The notes under the pieces were generated by a model that made no database searches, was not told the origin of the DNA, and was given only the letters and a program-made list of their open reading frames with translations. This document shows positions 34,026 through 42,994 of a stretch of DNA of 64,000 nucleotides, piece after piece. Numbering within the stretch: position 1 is the first letter of the stretch; the number at the start of each line of letters is the position of its first letter. Source of the stretch: Cyanobacterium stanieri PCC 7202 (GTDB lineage Bacteria; Cyanobacteriota; Cyanobacteriia; Cyanobacteriales; Cyanobacteriaceae); assembly GCA_000317655.1 (NCBI GenBank), contig CP003940.1, positions 2,551,547 through 2,615,546 of the forward strand, read 5' to 3'. Position numbers and translations under genes: made by a program.

Positions 34026-35489
34026 CTAGTCCAAATCTCCTTCCATGACTAATTCGGTGGCTTTGCGGGTAGACTCTTTAAATTCTTTGATGTTTACCTT
34101 GTTGAGTAAAACAATGGCAGTCAATGCCACTAATGCCTCAGAGAAAAACACGGTACTATAGGCTAACCATAGGTTTGAGCCAAATATTAATTTACCAATA
34201 TCTAAAACCCAACCCCCAAGGGCAATGGCAATTCCCCTCGCCATAGCTTGAGATAAACCCCATGCACCAACGAAAGTTCCTGCTGTTTCAGCTACCGTTA
34301 AATCTAACATAAGACTCAAAGAGCCGATGGTGGTAATTCCTGCGGCGATACCAAATAATACCATAGTAGCTTTAAGAATTTCCTCATTTTGAGTTAGTCC
34401 AGCAAAAATAATTAGTAGGAAACAAGCCGCTACCAATACACAACCGATTCTCGTGGTGTTTTTCTTACCGATACGGGGAATTACTAAAAATCCCGTGGCA
34501 CTATAACCCAACAAAATTCCTACCCCCCAAAAAGAGTTTAGCAGGGTGGTTTCGCCAATGCCCATGCCAAATACATCCCCCCCATAGGGTTCTAACACTG
34601 ACTCTTGCATGAATAAACTGATGGTTACCATCATCAAGAAAAAGAAAAAGATAGCTGTTTGACGGGAAGAAGTTAACACCTTGAGGGCTTGACGCAAACC
34701 GATATTTTCCTGTCTTGCTTCGTTACTAGCGCGCAGATGGAAACGAGAATATTTTTTTTCGATATTCCAAGTACCAACCAAGGCAAGGATAACAACTACT
34801 CCCGCAACAAAAAGAAACAGCATATTAATGGGGGTTTGTAAATCCGCCACGGAGATTAAGGGGTTTTCTTCCGTTTCACCCACCGCAAGGCTTCCTAAAA
34901 ATACATTGCCCGTAATACCGCCAATGACGATACCAACCATTAACATTGACCAAATGATAGCAACAATTTTCGAGCGAGTTTCTTCCTCAGAAATATCTAC
35001 TAATAAGGCTGTGAAAGGGGTTGAACTAGCACTAAGGGCAACACCATGGAGAATGAAAATAATTCCTAAACCTACAGAGGTGCCGATAGTGACAGGATTC
35101 CATTGCCAACCACCATTAACTTCTATGTTAGTTCCCAAAATCCACACTAACTGCACGGCGATAAGAATTGTTACTCCTGCCATGACGATTCCTGTGCGGA
35201 TGTAGCCTGTGCGATGAAAACCAAATATTTTTTTACCGTCTGAGAGTTGCCCTAACCATACCCTGATGGGAGCGACAAGTTGAGATAGGGCAAGGGTTCC
35301 AGCGGCAATACTGGCAGGAATGGCGAGTTCGGTAATCATGACTCGGTTTAAGACGGCAAGGGTTAAGACTGCCATTAAACCGACTCCGAGATTGAATAAG
35401 CCTAATCGGAGGATGGTAAATATATTCAATTCGGGTGGTGTTGAGATACCGTCATCGATTTCTGTGGGTTGATAATTATTTGTGGTCAT
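34026..35489 (-). CDS. BCH/PucC-family MFS carrier (chlorophyll/pigment related)
   Basis: PucC-like proteins are major-facilitator carriers associated with assembly of chlorophyll-containing light-harvesting complexes. The N-terminal LRLGLFNLGVGLMAVLTLAV and GQLSDGKKIFGFHRTGYIR are family hallmarks, and about twelve membrane segments are predicted across 487 residues. The start is an ATG at 35489. The downstream end is flanked by a dispersed repeat (34003-34020) and the upstream region by another copy (35560-35579). Whether it moves chlorophyll, a precursor or something else is unknown for cyanobacterial members. Confidence 0.85.
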   Translation of the reverse strand: MTTNNYQPTEIDDGISTPPELNIFTILRLGLFNLGVGLMAVLTLAVLNRVMITELAIPASIAAGTLALSQLVAPIRVWLGQLSDGKKIFGFHRTGYIRTGIVMAGVTILIAVQLVWILGTNIEVNGGWQWNPVTIGTSVGLGIIFILHGVALSASSTPFTALLVDISEEETRSKIVAIIWSMLMVGIVIGGITGNVFLGSLAVGETEENPLISVADLQTPINMLFLFVAGVVVILALVGTWNIEKKYSRFHLRASNEARQENIGLRQALKVLTSSRQTAIFFFFLMMVTISLFMQESVLEPYGGDVFGMGIGETTLLNSFWGVGILLGYSATGFLVIPRIGKKNTTRIGCVLVAACFLLIIFAGLTQNEEILKATMVLFGIAAGITTIGSLSLMLDLTVAETAGTFVGAWGLSQAMARGIAIALGGWVLDIGKLIFGSNLWLAYSTVFFSEALVALTAIVLLNKVNIKEFKESTRKATELVMEGDLD

Positions 35490-35587
35490 TTTATATATGA
35501 TACTAAATCCTGTTTTTATAATGTATCAATTATGACTGGGAACAGTCTATAACTATAAGTTAACGTCAATTCGGGATAAAGGTGTGA

Positions 35588-35718
35588 AGAATTAACAATT
35601 GACAATGGACAATTGACAATTATTTTATTGCCTTTTCCCCATTGCCTATTGCCTCTTGCCTCTTGCCTCTTGCCTCTTGCCTCTTGCCTTTTGCCTTTTG
35701 CCTTTTGCCTTTTGCCTC
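35588..35718. repeat. Heptameric tandem repeats, including eleven TTGCCTN units
   Basis: AATTGAC-type units (35591-35622) are followed by a strict array 35642-35718 of eleven heptamers: TTGCCTA once, TTGCCTC five times, TTGCCTT four times and TTGCCTC once. It lies between the divergent PucC-like and S9-peptidase starts. It is the longest and most regular 7-bp array in the window. Confidence 0.9.
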
Positions 35719-35772
35719 TTACTGTCAGTTTCTATGTCAAGATGATGATAAAGAAATTATAAAATTAATCCT

Positions 35773-37671
35773 ATGACAGAAGTAAAAATCGCAAGTTACG
35801 GTGAATGGCGATCGCCCATAACCTCAGATTTAATCGTATCAGGGAGCATTGGCTTAAGTTCCGTTAAATTTGACCAAAAAGACGTTTACTGGCTCGAAAA
35901 TCGTCCCTCAGAAGGTGGTAGAGCCGTTATAGTTCGCTATACCAATGGTCGAAAAGAAGATGTCACCCCTGCCCCTTTTAATGTGCGTAGTCGTGTCCAT
36001 GAGTATGGCGGAGGAGCATTTTTGATCAAAGATGGTGTAATCTATTTTAGTAATTATGCAGATCAAAGGGTATATGTGCAAAAAATAGGGGAACACCCCC
36101 AACCCCTCACCCCCGAATCACAGGTGAGATATACCGACTTTTGCCTTGATAAAAGCCGTAATCGTTTAATTTGCGTTGCTGAAGATCATAGTAACCCCGA
36201 AAAAGAACCAGAAAACAAACTTGTCACCATCGATTTAAACTCAGGGGAAGTAAAAAATCTCGTGCAGGGTGCAGACTTTTACACCTCCCCTCGCCTCAGT
36301 CCTGATGATTCCCAGTTAGCATGGTTATGTTGGCATCACCCTTATATGCCGTGGGAAAGTACCCTTTTACATCTTGCTACTTTTGATGAGCAGGGGGAAA
36401 TTAAAGATAGTGAAATCGTGGCAGGAAGCGAAACCGAATCTATTTGTCAGCCAGAATTTAGTCCTAACGGTACTTTACATTTTAGCAGCGATCGCACCGA
36501 TTGGTGGAATTTATATCGCCGAGAAAAAGACGGCACCCTAACCCCCCTATACCCCCTCAATGCTGAATTTGGTTATCCTCACTGGGTTTTTGGGGAATCG
36601 GTGTACGGCTTCGCTGATGAAAATACCATCGTTTGTACCTATACCCAAAACGGTATTTGGCACCTTGCCAGTTTGGATACAAAAAATAACAACCTCACCA
36701 ACCTTAACGTTAGCTACACCAACATCGCCTATTTACAAGTCAACGGTAGCCAAATTTTATTTACAGGGGGTTCACCAAATCAACCCACCGCCGTAGTTTT
36801 GGGGGATACCGTCAACCAAGAAACCGAAATTTTGCAACAAGCCAGTAACCTCGATTTAGACGACGGTTATCTTACCCAACCCGAACAAATCGAATTTCCC
36901 ACCAGCAACGGTAACACCGCCTATGCTTGGTATTATCCCCCCCAAAACAAAGATTACCAAGCCCCTGATGGGGAATTACCGCCCTTGCTCGTCAAAAGCC
37001 ATGGAGGCCCCACCGCTATGACTACCGCCAGTTATAACCTGCGTATTCAATATTGGACAAGTCGGGGTTTTGCCTTTGTGGATGTGAACTATGGAGGTAG
37101 TACGGGATACGGTCGGGATTATCGTCAAAGGTTAGCTAAAAACTGGGGTATTGTGGATGTGGAGGATTGTATCAATGTTGCTAAATATTTGGTAGAAGCC
37201 CAAAAAGTTAATCAGGAAAAATTAGCAATTTCTGGAGGCAGTGCGGGGGGTTATACTACCCTAGCGGCGCTTACTTTCCATGATGTATTTAAGGCAGGGG
37301 CAAGTTATTATGGCATTGGTGACTTAGAAATTCTTGCCACCGATACCCATAAATTTGAATCCCGTTATCTTGATAATCTTATTGGTAAATACCCGGAAGA
37401 AAAAGAAATTTATAAAGTGCGATCGCCCCTAAATCATATCGAAAAACTATCCTGCCCCGTCGCTTTTTTCCAAGGATTAGAAGATAAAGTCGTCCCCCCC
37501 AACCAAGCCGAAATGATGGTAAAAGCCCTCAAAGAAAAAGGTATTACCACCACCTACGTTACCTTTGCCGACGAAGGGCATGGTTTTCGCAAAGCAGAAA
37601 ACATCAAAAAAGCCCTCGATGGAGAGTTCAATTTCTACGCAAAAATTTTCGGATTTTCTTGCCAAAATTAA
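35773..37671 (+). CDS. S9 family (prolyl-oligopeptidase-type) peptidase
   Basis: An N-terminal beta-propeller (about 20-360) is followed by an alpha/beta-hydrolase domain. The catalytic triad is visible: Ser490 in SGGSAGG, Asp571 in GLEDKVVPP and His603 in DEGHGF. At 632 residues it belongs to the S9C (acylaminoacyl/dipeptidyl peptidase) type. There is no signal peptide, so it is likely to act in the cytosol on short peptides. The start is an ATG at 35773. The last codons overlap a strong sigma-70-type promoter for a short downstream transcript. Confidence 0.92.
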   Translation: MTEVKIASYGEWRSPITSDLIVSGSIGLSSVKFDQKDVYWLENRPSEGGRAVIVRYTNGRKEDVTPAPFNVRSRVHEYGGGAFLIKDGVIYFSNYADQRVYVQKIGEHPQPLTPESQVRYTDFCLDKSRNRLICVAEDHSNPEKEPENKLVTIDLNSGEVKNLVQGADFYTSPRLSPDDSQLAWLCWHHPYMPWESTLLHLATFDEQGEIKDSEIVAGSETESICQPEFSPNGTLHFSSDRTDWWNLYRREKDGTLTPLYPLNAEFGYPHWVFGESVYGFADENTIVCTYTQNGIWHLASLDTKNNNLTNLNVSYTNIAYLQVNGSQILFTGGSPNQPTAVVLGDTVNQETEILQQASNLDLDDGYLTQPEQIEFPTSNGNTAYAWYYPPQNKDYQAPDGELPPLLVKSHGGPTAMTTASYNLRIQYWTSRGFAFVDVNYGGSTGYGRDYRQRLAKNWGIVDVEDCINVAKYLVEAQKVNQEKLAISGGSAGGYTTLAALTFHDVFKAGASYYGIGDLEILATDTHKFESRYLDNLIGKYPEEKEIYKVRSPLNHIEKLSCPVAFFQGLEDKVVPPNQAEMMVKALKEKGITTTYVTFADEGHGFRKAENIKKALDGEFNFYAKIFGFSCQN

Positions 37672-37688
37672 AACAGTTTGGCTATAAT
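37659..37688 (+). promoter_or_regulatory. Sigma-70-type promoter at the 3' end of the S9 peptidase gene
   Basis: TTGCCA (37659-37664) and TATAAT (37683-37688) are separated by 18 bp. The predicted start of transcription is near 37695, leading to a short region with a strong hairpin but no open frame. Confidence 0.55.
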
Positions 37689-37694
37689 ATAAGT

Positions 37695-37757
37695 ACCTAA
37701 CACTTAAACCACACCTAATAGCCAGAGTGAAACCCCTTCGCTCTGGCTCCCCTTTTG
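37695..37757 (+). ncRNA. Candidate small RNA
   Basis: A promoter-like element is followed by about 25 unstructured bases (ACCTAACACTTAAACCACA and so on). Next comes a hairpin of 12 bp including one G-U (37720-37748: AGCCAGAG pairs with CTCTGGCT, extended by TGAA with TTCG), then CCCCTTTTG. No reading frame of useful length is present. I did not recognise a known family (the Yfr1 unpaired motif is absent). The hairpin alone could instead be the terminator of the S9-peptidase gene. Confidence 0.4.
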
Positions 37758-37806
37758 TATAAATAGGTGTTGCCATGCCATCATCAAACAACACCTACAA
37801 ACTCAA

Positions 37807-37870
37807 AAGGCAATAGGCAAAAGATAATAATTGTTAATTATCAATTCTCAATTATCCATTATCAATTATT
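37807..37870. repeat. Heptameric tandem repeats ending at the fur-type gene stop
   Basis: AGGCAAT-like units then AATTATC, AATTCTC, AATTATCC and ATTATC units with a 7-bp period occupy this stretch. The stop codon of the adjoining reverse-strand Fur-family gene lies at the array edge (37866). Confidence 0.7.
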
Positions 37871-38375
37871 TATGGTGTCCCTCTGCAATGGCACGACTGC
37901 AACACCAATCACTAGGCAAAGTAGAAGGCCAACCCATTTCCAAGGCTTCTTGACAAATAGTCATCACCGTTAACTGACAATCAATTAACTGGAAATCCTC
38001 CTTCTGACATTGTTTAAGACTATGTTTGAGAATAGAATCATCCTGAAACTCAATGGTTTTATTACACTGAATACAGACAATATGATGATGGTGATGGGGG
38101 TAAGGATGATTTAACTCATAATGTTTATGACCTTCCGCCAATTCTAATTCCCGTAATACCCTCATTTTAGTCATCAATTTGACACTACGGTAAATGGTCG
38201 ATAAGCTGATATTTTCCCCTTGTTCTTCTAAAAGGTTATGCAACTCCTCGGCGCTCAGATGATTCCCTTGGGGTAAATTATAAAAAACCTCCAGAATTTT
38301 CTCCCTTTGGGGAGTCATACGCCATCCCCGAGAATTGAGCTTTTTCTTAATTGATGCGGTAGTGTCTAAAGCCAT
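37866..38375 (-). CDS. Fur-family transcriptional regulator (PerR/FurC-like)
   Basis: The winged helix reads RGWRMTPQREKILEVF and SLSTIYRSVKLMTKM. A histidine-rich metal site HPYPHHHHHIVC follows, then CNKTIEF and a C-terminal CQEALEMGWPSTLPSDWCCS. Cyanobacteria have three Fur paralogues (FurA, Zur/FurB, PerR/FurC). The resemblance, from memory, is closest to the Synechocystis PerR Slr1738, a peroxide sensor, but Fur or Zur is not excluded. I chose the ATG at 38375 (169 residues) over a TTG 15 bp upstream. A peroxide-responsive partner gene is not seen nearby. Confidence 0.8.
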   Translation of the reverse strand: MALDTTASIKKKLNSRGWRMTPQREKILEVFYNLPQGNHLSAEELHNLLEEQGENISLSTIYRSVKLMTKMRVLRELELAEGHKHYELNHPYPHHHHHIVCIQCNKTIEFQDDSILKHSLKQCQKEDFQLIDCQLTVMTICQEALEMGWPSTLPSDWCCSRAIAEGHHK

Positions 38376-38596
38376 AAAGATTCCTGACAATTCTTTCTCT
38401 ATTAATGATACTTCTCTTTGATGGCTATTTGCAACTACTTGTTACTAATTGAGAATAAGCCCTAAATATCTGCACAGACATAGTTGATAAAAATAATTAA
38501 TAGTTGGACTTTTGAGAGTTGAGGAAAAAAAGATAAGTGTCAGGTATTAAAGTTTTGGTTTCGCCCCCTAAATCCCCCAATCCTGGGGGACTTTAT

Positions 38597-38633
38597 AATT
38601 GTTCATTGTCAATTATCAATTGTCAATTGTTTA
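38597..38633. repeat. Heptameric tandem repeats covering the queA stop codon
   Basis: ATTGTTC, ATTGTCA, ATTATCA and ATTGTCA units run through the end of queA; its TGA (38623-38625, reverse strand) is formed from the repeat sequence. Confidence 0.7.
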
Positions 38634-39696
38634 AACCCCTTTTGGGTTCGATAAACATGGCATCCCCAAAGGAATAAAAACGATATTTTTCCTCGATCGC
38701 CCCTTGATATATACTAAGTAATCTCTCCCTACCAATGAGCGCCCCCACAAGCATCAATAAACTAGATTTTGGTAAATGAAAATTAGTAATTAATCCATCG
38801 ATGACCTTAAAATCATAACCGGGGTAGATAAACAGATCTGTTTTGCCACGATAAGGCATCAAACCATTATGATGGGCAAAAGTACCCTCCAAAGCCCTAA
38901 CTACCGTCGTACCGACACTGATTACCCTACCGCCACGGCTTTTGGTTTCCTTAATTTTATCGATGGTTACTTTATCAACTTCTATCCATTCTTGGTGCAT
39001 TTCATGGTTAAGAATATCCTCCACCTCCACAGGGCGAAATGTGCCGATACCCACATGGAGAGTTATATGGGCGATCGCCACTTGTTTCTGAGCTAAACTA
39101 TTAAAAACATCCTCAGTAAAATGTAATCCTGCCGTTGGTGCTGCGATCGCCCCTTGCTTTTCAGCGTAAATAGTCTGATACTGGGATGGTAGTGCCTCCG
39201 ACTCCGTCACATAAGGAGGAAAAGGAATATTACCCAACCTCTCCAACAAATCCCAAAAAGATAATCCTTTAGGGGCGCTAAACTGTAAAATTCTGCCCCC
39301 CGTTGCCTCATCCTTATCAATCACCGTCGCCGTTAGATAATCCCCCGTCACCTCATCCTCAAAAATAATCTGCGCCCCCAAACCAAAACGCTTCCCGGGT
39401 TTTACCAAAGCCAACCAACAAAGAGGAGACTTTTCCTCCACCAACAACACCTCCACCATCGCCCCTGTGGACTTTTTTCCATACAAACGAGCAGGAATTA
39501 CACGAGTATTATTCAACACCAACAAATCCCCAGGGGAGAGTAAATCAGGCAAATTAGCAAAAATTTGATGATCAACTACCCCCTCTGGCTTTACCACCAA
39601 CAAACGAGAAGAATCCCTCGGGGTGACAGGATTTTGAGCAATTAATTCTGGAGGCAAAAAATAATCGTAGCTAGATAATTTTAAATTAGGATCCAT
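38623..39696 (-). CDS. queA: S-adenosylmethionine:tRNA ribosyltransferase-isomerase QueA
   Basis: QueA transfers and rearranges the ribosyl part of S-adenosylmethionine onto preQ1 in tRNA, giving epoxyqueuosine. The start [20 protein letters not shown], then [15 protein letters not shown], and [12 protein letters not shown] further on are diagnostic. The 357 residues are complete and start at the ATG at 39696. With QueC at the left edge, two steps of queuosine biosynthesis are in this window, though not linked. The last residues (NN) and the stop codon lie in a heptamer repeat array. Confidence 0.95.
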   Translation of the reverse strand: MDPNLKLSSYDYFLPPELIAQNPVTPRDSSRLLVVKPEGVVDHQIFANLPDLLSPGDLLVLNNTRVIPARLYGKKSTGAMVEVLLVEEKSPLCWLALVKPGKRFGLGAQIIFEDEVTGDYLTATVIDKDEATGGRILQFSAPKGLSFWDLLERLGNIPFPPYVTESEALPSQYQTIYAEKQGAIAAPTAGLHFTEDVFNSLAQKQVAIAHITLHVGIGTFRPVEVEDILNHEMHQEWIEVDKVTIDKIKETKSRGGRVISVGTTVVRALEGTFAHHNGLMPYRGKTDLFIYPGYDFKVIDGLITNFHLPKSSLLMLVGALIGRERLLSIYQGAIEEKYRFYSFGDAMFIEPKRGLNN

Positions 39697-39755
39697 TTAC
39701 CAATATATTCTTAAATACAATCTTATTTTCATATCTATTATTACCAATTCTTGTC

Positions 39756-40367
39756 ATGAGTAATGAAATCATCGAAATTATCACAGCAATTTTAAAATAC
39801 ACTAATCAAAACAATCAATTAACTGATAGTTTCCAGCCCAGATTAACTCTTATAGAAATTGACAATCAACTAAAACATTTTCCTTTTAAAATACCTGATG
39901 AAGCAAAACAATTATATCAATGGCATAATGGCACAAATCTGACAGTGGAAGAACCATTATTTTATTACCATTATTTTTTAAGTATAGAAGAATCCCTAAA
40001 AGTTTATCATCAATGGCAAAATTTTAATCAACAAGATTTTTATATTTATCCAGAAAACATTTTTCCACTTTTTACTTTTGAGGGAGAATATTACGCCATA
40101 GAGTGTTCTTTAGAGCAACAAAAAACAGGGAAAATATGGCATATATATCATGACAATATTTGTGTTTATAATAGTCTTTATTCCATGCTTAAAAGTTTCT
40201 TAGAATGTTATGAAAAAGAAGCCTATAAAATGATGTTAGTTGATCATTATTGGGAGACAGAAGTAAATGAAAAACAAGTAGCAGAAATCAAATTAAAATA
40301 TAATCCCATTAGACAAAATATGGTGACAGAATTGGCAAAAACAGGTCAATATTTTGAATATCCTTAA
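39756..40367 (+). CDS. SMI1/KNR4 family protein
   Basis: The pattern FKIPDEAKQLYQWHNGTN (about residues 47-64) followed by aromatic-rich strands and IFPLFTFEGEYYAIEC fits the SMI1/KNR4 superfamily. In bacteria these proteins often serve as immunity proteins for contact-dependent or polymorphic toxins, and can also have unrelated roles. No toxin gene with a matching domain is in the window, so this may be an orphan immunity gene. It has 203 residues, is AT-rich, and its ATG at 39756 is divergent from queA. A palindrome ATAGCT-TT-AGCTAT follows at 40387. Confidence 0.72.
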   Translation: MSNEIIEIITAILKYTNQNNQLTDSFQPRLTLIEIDNQLKHFPFKIPDEAKQLYQWHNGTNLTVEEPLFYYHYFLSIEESLKVYHQWQNFNQQDFYIYPENIFPLFTFEGEYYAIECSLEQQKTGKIWHIYHDNICVYNSLYSMLKSFLECYEKEAYKMMLVDHYWETEVNEKQVAEIKLKYNPIRQNMVTELAKTGQYFEYP

Positions 40368-40410
40368 GTTAATTTGGTTCGTAGTGATAGCTTTAGCTAT
40401 GGTTATTTTT

Positions 40411-41949
40411 TTATGATAATTTAGTCAAAATACCCAAAATCTTCTTAGAAGTAGGAGTTAACAAAGTACGCCGATAAGCATCCGCCGCTTTTTTGATAGC
40501 ATCAGCTTGGGTAGGATAAGAATGAATCACCGACGATAAACCATTTAAACCCACCCCATTAACCATCGCCGCAGTTATTTCCGAAATCATTTCCCCTGCA
40601 TGACTAGCCACAATGGTAGCCCCTAAAATTTTATCCGAACCCTTGGAGTGGATGATTTTTACAAAACCTTCCTCCTCCCCATCCACGATCGCCCTGTCAA
40701 CCCCATTAAACGAAACTTTGATAACATTATATTCAATGCCCTTATGGTGTAAATCCTGCTCAGACATACCCACATGGGCAATTTCAGGGTCAGTAAAAGT
40801 AACCCAAGGAATCACCAAATCACTAAACTTCGACTTACCCAACCCAAAAGGAGAAAACAGAGTATTCTTAATTACAATCCGCGCCATAGCATCCGCCGTA
40901 TGGGTAAATTTGAACTTACTACAAATATCCCCCGCCGCAAAAATTTTCGGGTTAGTAGTCTGTAAAAAATCATTGACCACAACTCCCCTACGGTTATCAT
41001 ATTCCACCCCCACCGCTTCGAGGTTCAAACCCTCCACATTAGGCGCTCTTCCAGCCCCCATCAAAATCTCATCCACTATTACCGAATCTTCCCCCCTATC
41101 CGAGCGATAATATATCTTTTTACCCTCCTCCGTATTTTCCACCCTGATGGGTTGAGCCGATAAAATTAAATTAACTTTCTCCCTAATCAAAGTATCTTCA
41201 ATAATTTTCGCCGCTTCCTCATCCTCCTTATTCAAAAGATGGGGATACTTATGGATTAAGCTCACTTTTGAACCCAACCGATGGAAAGTTTGGGCTAACT
41301 CGCAACCAATAGGCCCTCCTCCTATTACTGCCAACCGAGGGGGTAATTCCGTTAACGAGAAAATTGTTTCATTGGTAAAAAAACCTACCTCGTCAATGCC
41401 TTCTATGTTGGGAGTAACCGCCCTTGCCCCCGTAGCAATTACCGCTTTTTTGTAGCTTAATTTTTGTCCATCCACTTCTATAGCACTACCCCGTAAAAAA
41501 CGAGCCTCTCCCAAAAAAACATCAATGCCCAAATTTTTAAACCGAGTAGCAGAATCATGATGACTAATTCCCGCCCTCAATTTGCGCATCCTCCCCATTA
41601 CTGTGGCAAAATCAACGGTAACACCATCCACATTTACCCCCAAATCAGGGGCTTTAAGCATCTCCCCAATCACCTTCGCCGAACGAATTACCGCCTTAGA
41701 AGGTACACAACCAAAATTGAGACAGTCTCCCCCCATCAGATGTCTTTCCACGAGGGCAACCTTTAGACCTAAATCTAATCCTGCCGCCCCTGCCGCCACC
41801 ACTAACCCCGCTGTACCTGCCCCAATAACCACTAGATCATATTTCTCTTGAGGGCGGGGATTTTGCCAATCTGGGGGGTGTACATAGGATATTAATTGTT
41901 GGTTATGTTCATCCATGGGAGGGATGTTGATGGATTGCTGTATATTCAT
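40411..41949 (-). CDS. MerA-like FAD-dependent NAD(P)-disulfide oxidoreductase
   Basis: The FAD-binding start is LVVIGAGTAGLVVAAGAAG (about 39-57), and the redox-active disulfide is Cys76/Cys81 in GGDCLNFGCVPSK. A second GxGxxG (IGGGPIGCELAQ) binds NAD(P)H, and the C-terminal HSYPTQADA carries the base histidine. The protein has 512 residues, without the N-terminal metal-binding domain or C-terminal cysteine pair of true mercuric reductase. Synechocystis Slr1849 is a similar MerA-like protein. The real substrate is uncertain. It lies near two TVP38 proteins, an association that also occurs as gene fusions in other bacteria. Confidence 0.88.
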   Translation of the reverse strand: MNIQQSINIPPMDEHNQQLISYVHPPDWQNPRPQEKYDLVVIGAGTAGLVVAAGAAGLDLGLKVALVERHLMGGDCLNFGCVPSKAVIRSAKVIGEMLKAPDLGVNVDGVTVDFATVMGRMRKLRAGISHHDSATRFKNLGIDVFLGEARFLRGSAIEVDGQKLSYKKAVIATGARAVTPNIEGIDEVGFFTNETIFSLTELPPRLAVIGGGPIGCELAQTFHRLGSKVSLIHKYPHLLNKEDEEAAKIIEDTLIREKVNLILSAQPIRVENTEEGKKIYYRSDRGEDSVIVDEILMGAGRAPNVEGLNLEAVGVEYDNRRGVVVNDFLQTTNPKIFAAGDICSKFKFTHTADAMARIVIKNTLFSPFGLGKSKFSDLVIPWVTFTDPEIAHVGMSEQDLHHKGIEYNVIKVSFNGVDRAIVDGEEEGFVKIIHSKGSDKILGATIVASHAGEMISEITAAMVNGVGLNGLSSVIHSYPTQADAIKKAADAYRRTLLTPTSKKILGILTKLS

Positions 41950-42004
41950 GGTTTTAAATAGATTTTGTACAATGGTTATATGGACTAATTAGGTTAGTTA
42001 AAAT

Positions 42005-42208
42005 ATGATTACTACCACGACGAAAAGGTTAACTTTAGCAGAATTTTTAGAGTTATCAGAAACTAAACCTGCTTCTGAATTTGTTGATGGAAAAATAGAA
42101 CAAAAACCAATGCCCCAAGGAGAACATAGTCGTATTCAAATTAAACTTTGTACAGCTATAAATGCAGTTCACCATGGTAAGTCAGCATTGACTATATTTA
42201 AAAATTAA
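42005..42208 (+). pseudogene. Truncated Uma2-family nuclease gene
   Basis: The 67-residue frame begins like Uma2 proteins (TKRLTLAEFLELSETKPASEF and so on, with a QKPMPQGEHSRIQ motif) but stops after about a third of the usual 190 residues. The catalytic Asp/Glu positions in the second half are missing. It is therefore a fragment. Uma2 nucleases are very abundant and often degenerate in cyanobacteria. Confidence 0.72.
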
Positions 42209-42223
42209 GTTTATGTTGTCAAT

Positions 42224-42994
42224 TTATTCCGTGGTTTCTAATACTTGATTATCAAGGGCTTTTCTGGCTATTTTTGTGACATAGACGGTGACAGCAACGG
42301 TGGCAATGAAACCGATAATTCTGATAGCCCATTCTACGGTAGGATTACTGGGGGTGTCGGCGCCGATGGTGGCGATATTTCCAGCTAATGAGCCGATATA
42401 GACATACATAATGGTGCCGGGTATCATGCCTACCGAACCGATAAAATAATCTTTGAGAGATACCCCTGTGACTCCGTAGGCGTAGTTAAGAAGATTGAAG
42501 GGGAAAACGGGGGATAAACGGGTTAGTAGCACTATTTTTAAGCCTTCTCGCCCTACTGCATCATCAATGGCTGCAAATTTTTGGTTGCCTTGAATTTTCC
42601 CTGCTACCCAATCTCGGGCGATATATCTACCAACTAAAAAAGCAAGGGTGGCGCCGATGGTTGCCCCCAAAAAGACGTATATTGAGCCTAAAACAACTCC
42701 GAACACGACTCCCCCCCCAAGGGTGAGAATGGAACCTGGTAAAAAGGCTACGGTAGCTATTATATATAATAGGATAAAGGCGATCGCCCCTAATCCCCCC
42801 AAACTATCAATCCACTGTAAAGCATCGAGTAACCATTGCTGAGGATTAAAAGCGCCCCCTGCTTCTTGGGCAAATACAGGATTAATATGAATAAATAGGG
42901 TCAAAATCAGGGTAGAAAAACTTAACATAATTAGCTGAGATAATTTAGATATTTTACTTGTTACTGTCTTAACACTTTTCGTTAATGGTGACAT
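42224..42994 (-). CDS. TVP38/TMEM64 (VTT-domain) membrane protein, copy 1
   Basis: The sequence has five or six membrane segments and the VTT-domain core FLPGSILTLGGGVVFG, VGRYIARDWV, LLTRLSPVFPFNLLNYAYG and FIGSVGMIPGT. Such DedA/TVP38 proteins may scramble or move lipids; their role in cyanobacteria is unsettled. I chose the ATG at 42994, which has GGAG about 9 nt upstream; a TTG at 43015 would add seven residues. It overlaps the upstream paralogue by 26 bp, indicating translational coupling. The two proteins share long stretches of sequence and look like a tandem duplication. Length is 256. Confidence 0.85.
   Translation of the reverse strand: MSPLTKSVKTVTSKISKLSQLIMLSFSTLILTLFIHINPVFAQEAGGAFNPQQWLLDALQWIDSLGGLGAIAFILLYIIATVAFLPGSILTLGGGVVFGVVLGSIYVFLGATIGATLAFLVGRYIARDWVAGKIQGNQKFAAIDDAVGREGLKIVLLTRLSPVFPFNLLNYAYGVTGVSLKDYFIGSVGMIPGTIMYVYIGSLAGNIATIGADTPSNPTVEWAIRIIGFIATVAVTVYVTKIARKALDNQVLETTE

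Noticed and set aside
34828-35205. 125-codon forward open frame opposite the PucC-like gene
   Set aside because: Its composition follows from the membrane-protein codons of the opposite strand; no start signal is seen.
34003-35579. Composite transposon around the PucC-like gene, bounded by 19-bp repeats
   Set aside because: The two copies are poorly conserved compared with those at 50846/51066 and their orientation is opposite to that of the MITE-like pair; no target duplication was found.
35642-35718. CRISPR-like array
   Set aside because: The unit is 7 bp with no spacers between repeats; no cas genes are in the window.
40613-41110. 165-codon forward open frame opposite the MerA-like gene
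   Set aside because: It is a shadow of the well-supported reverse-strand flavoprotein gene with no motif of its own.
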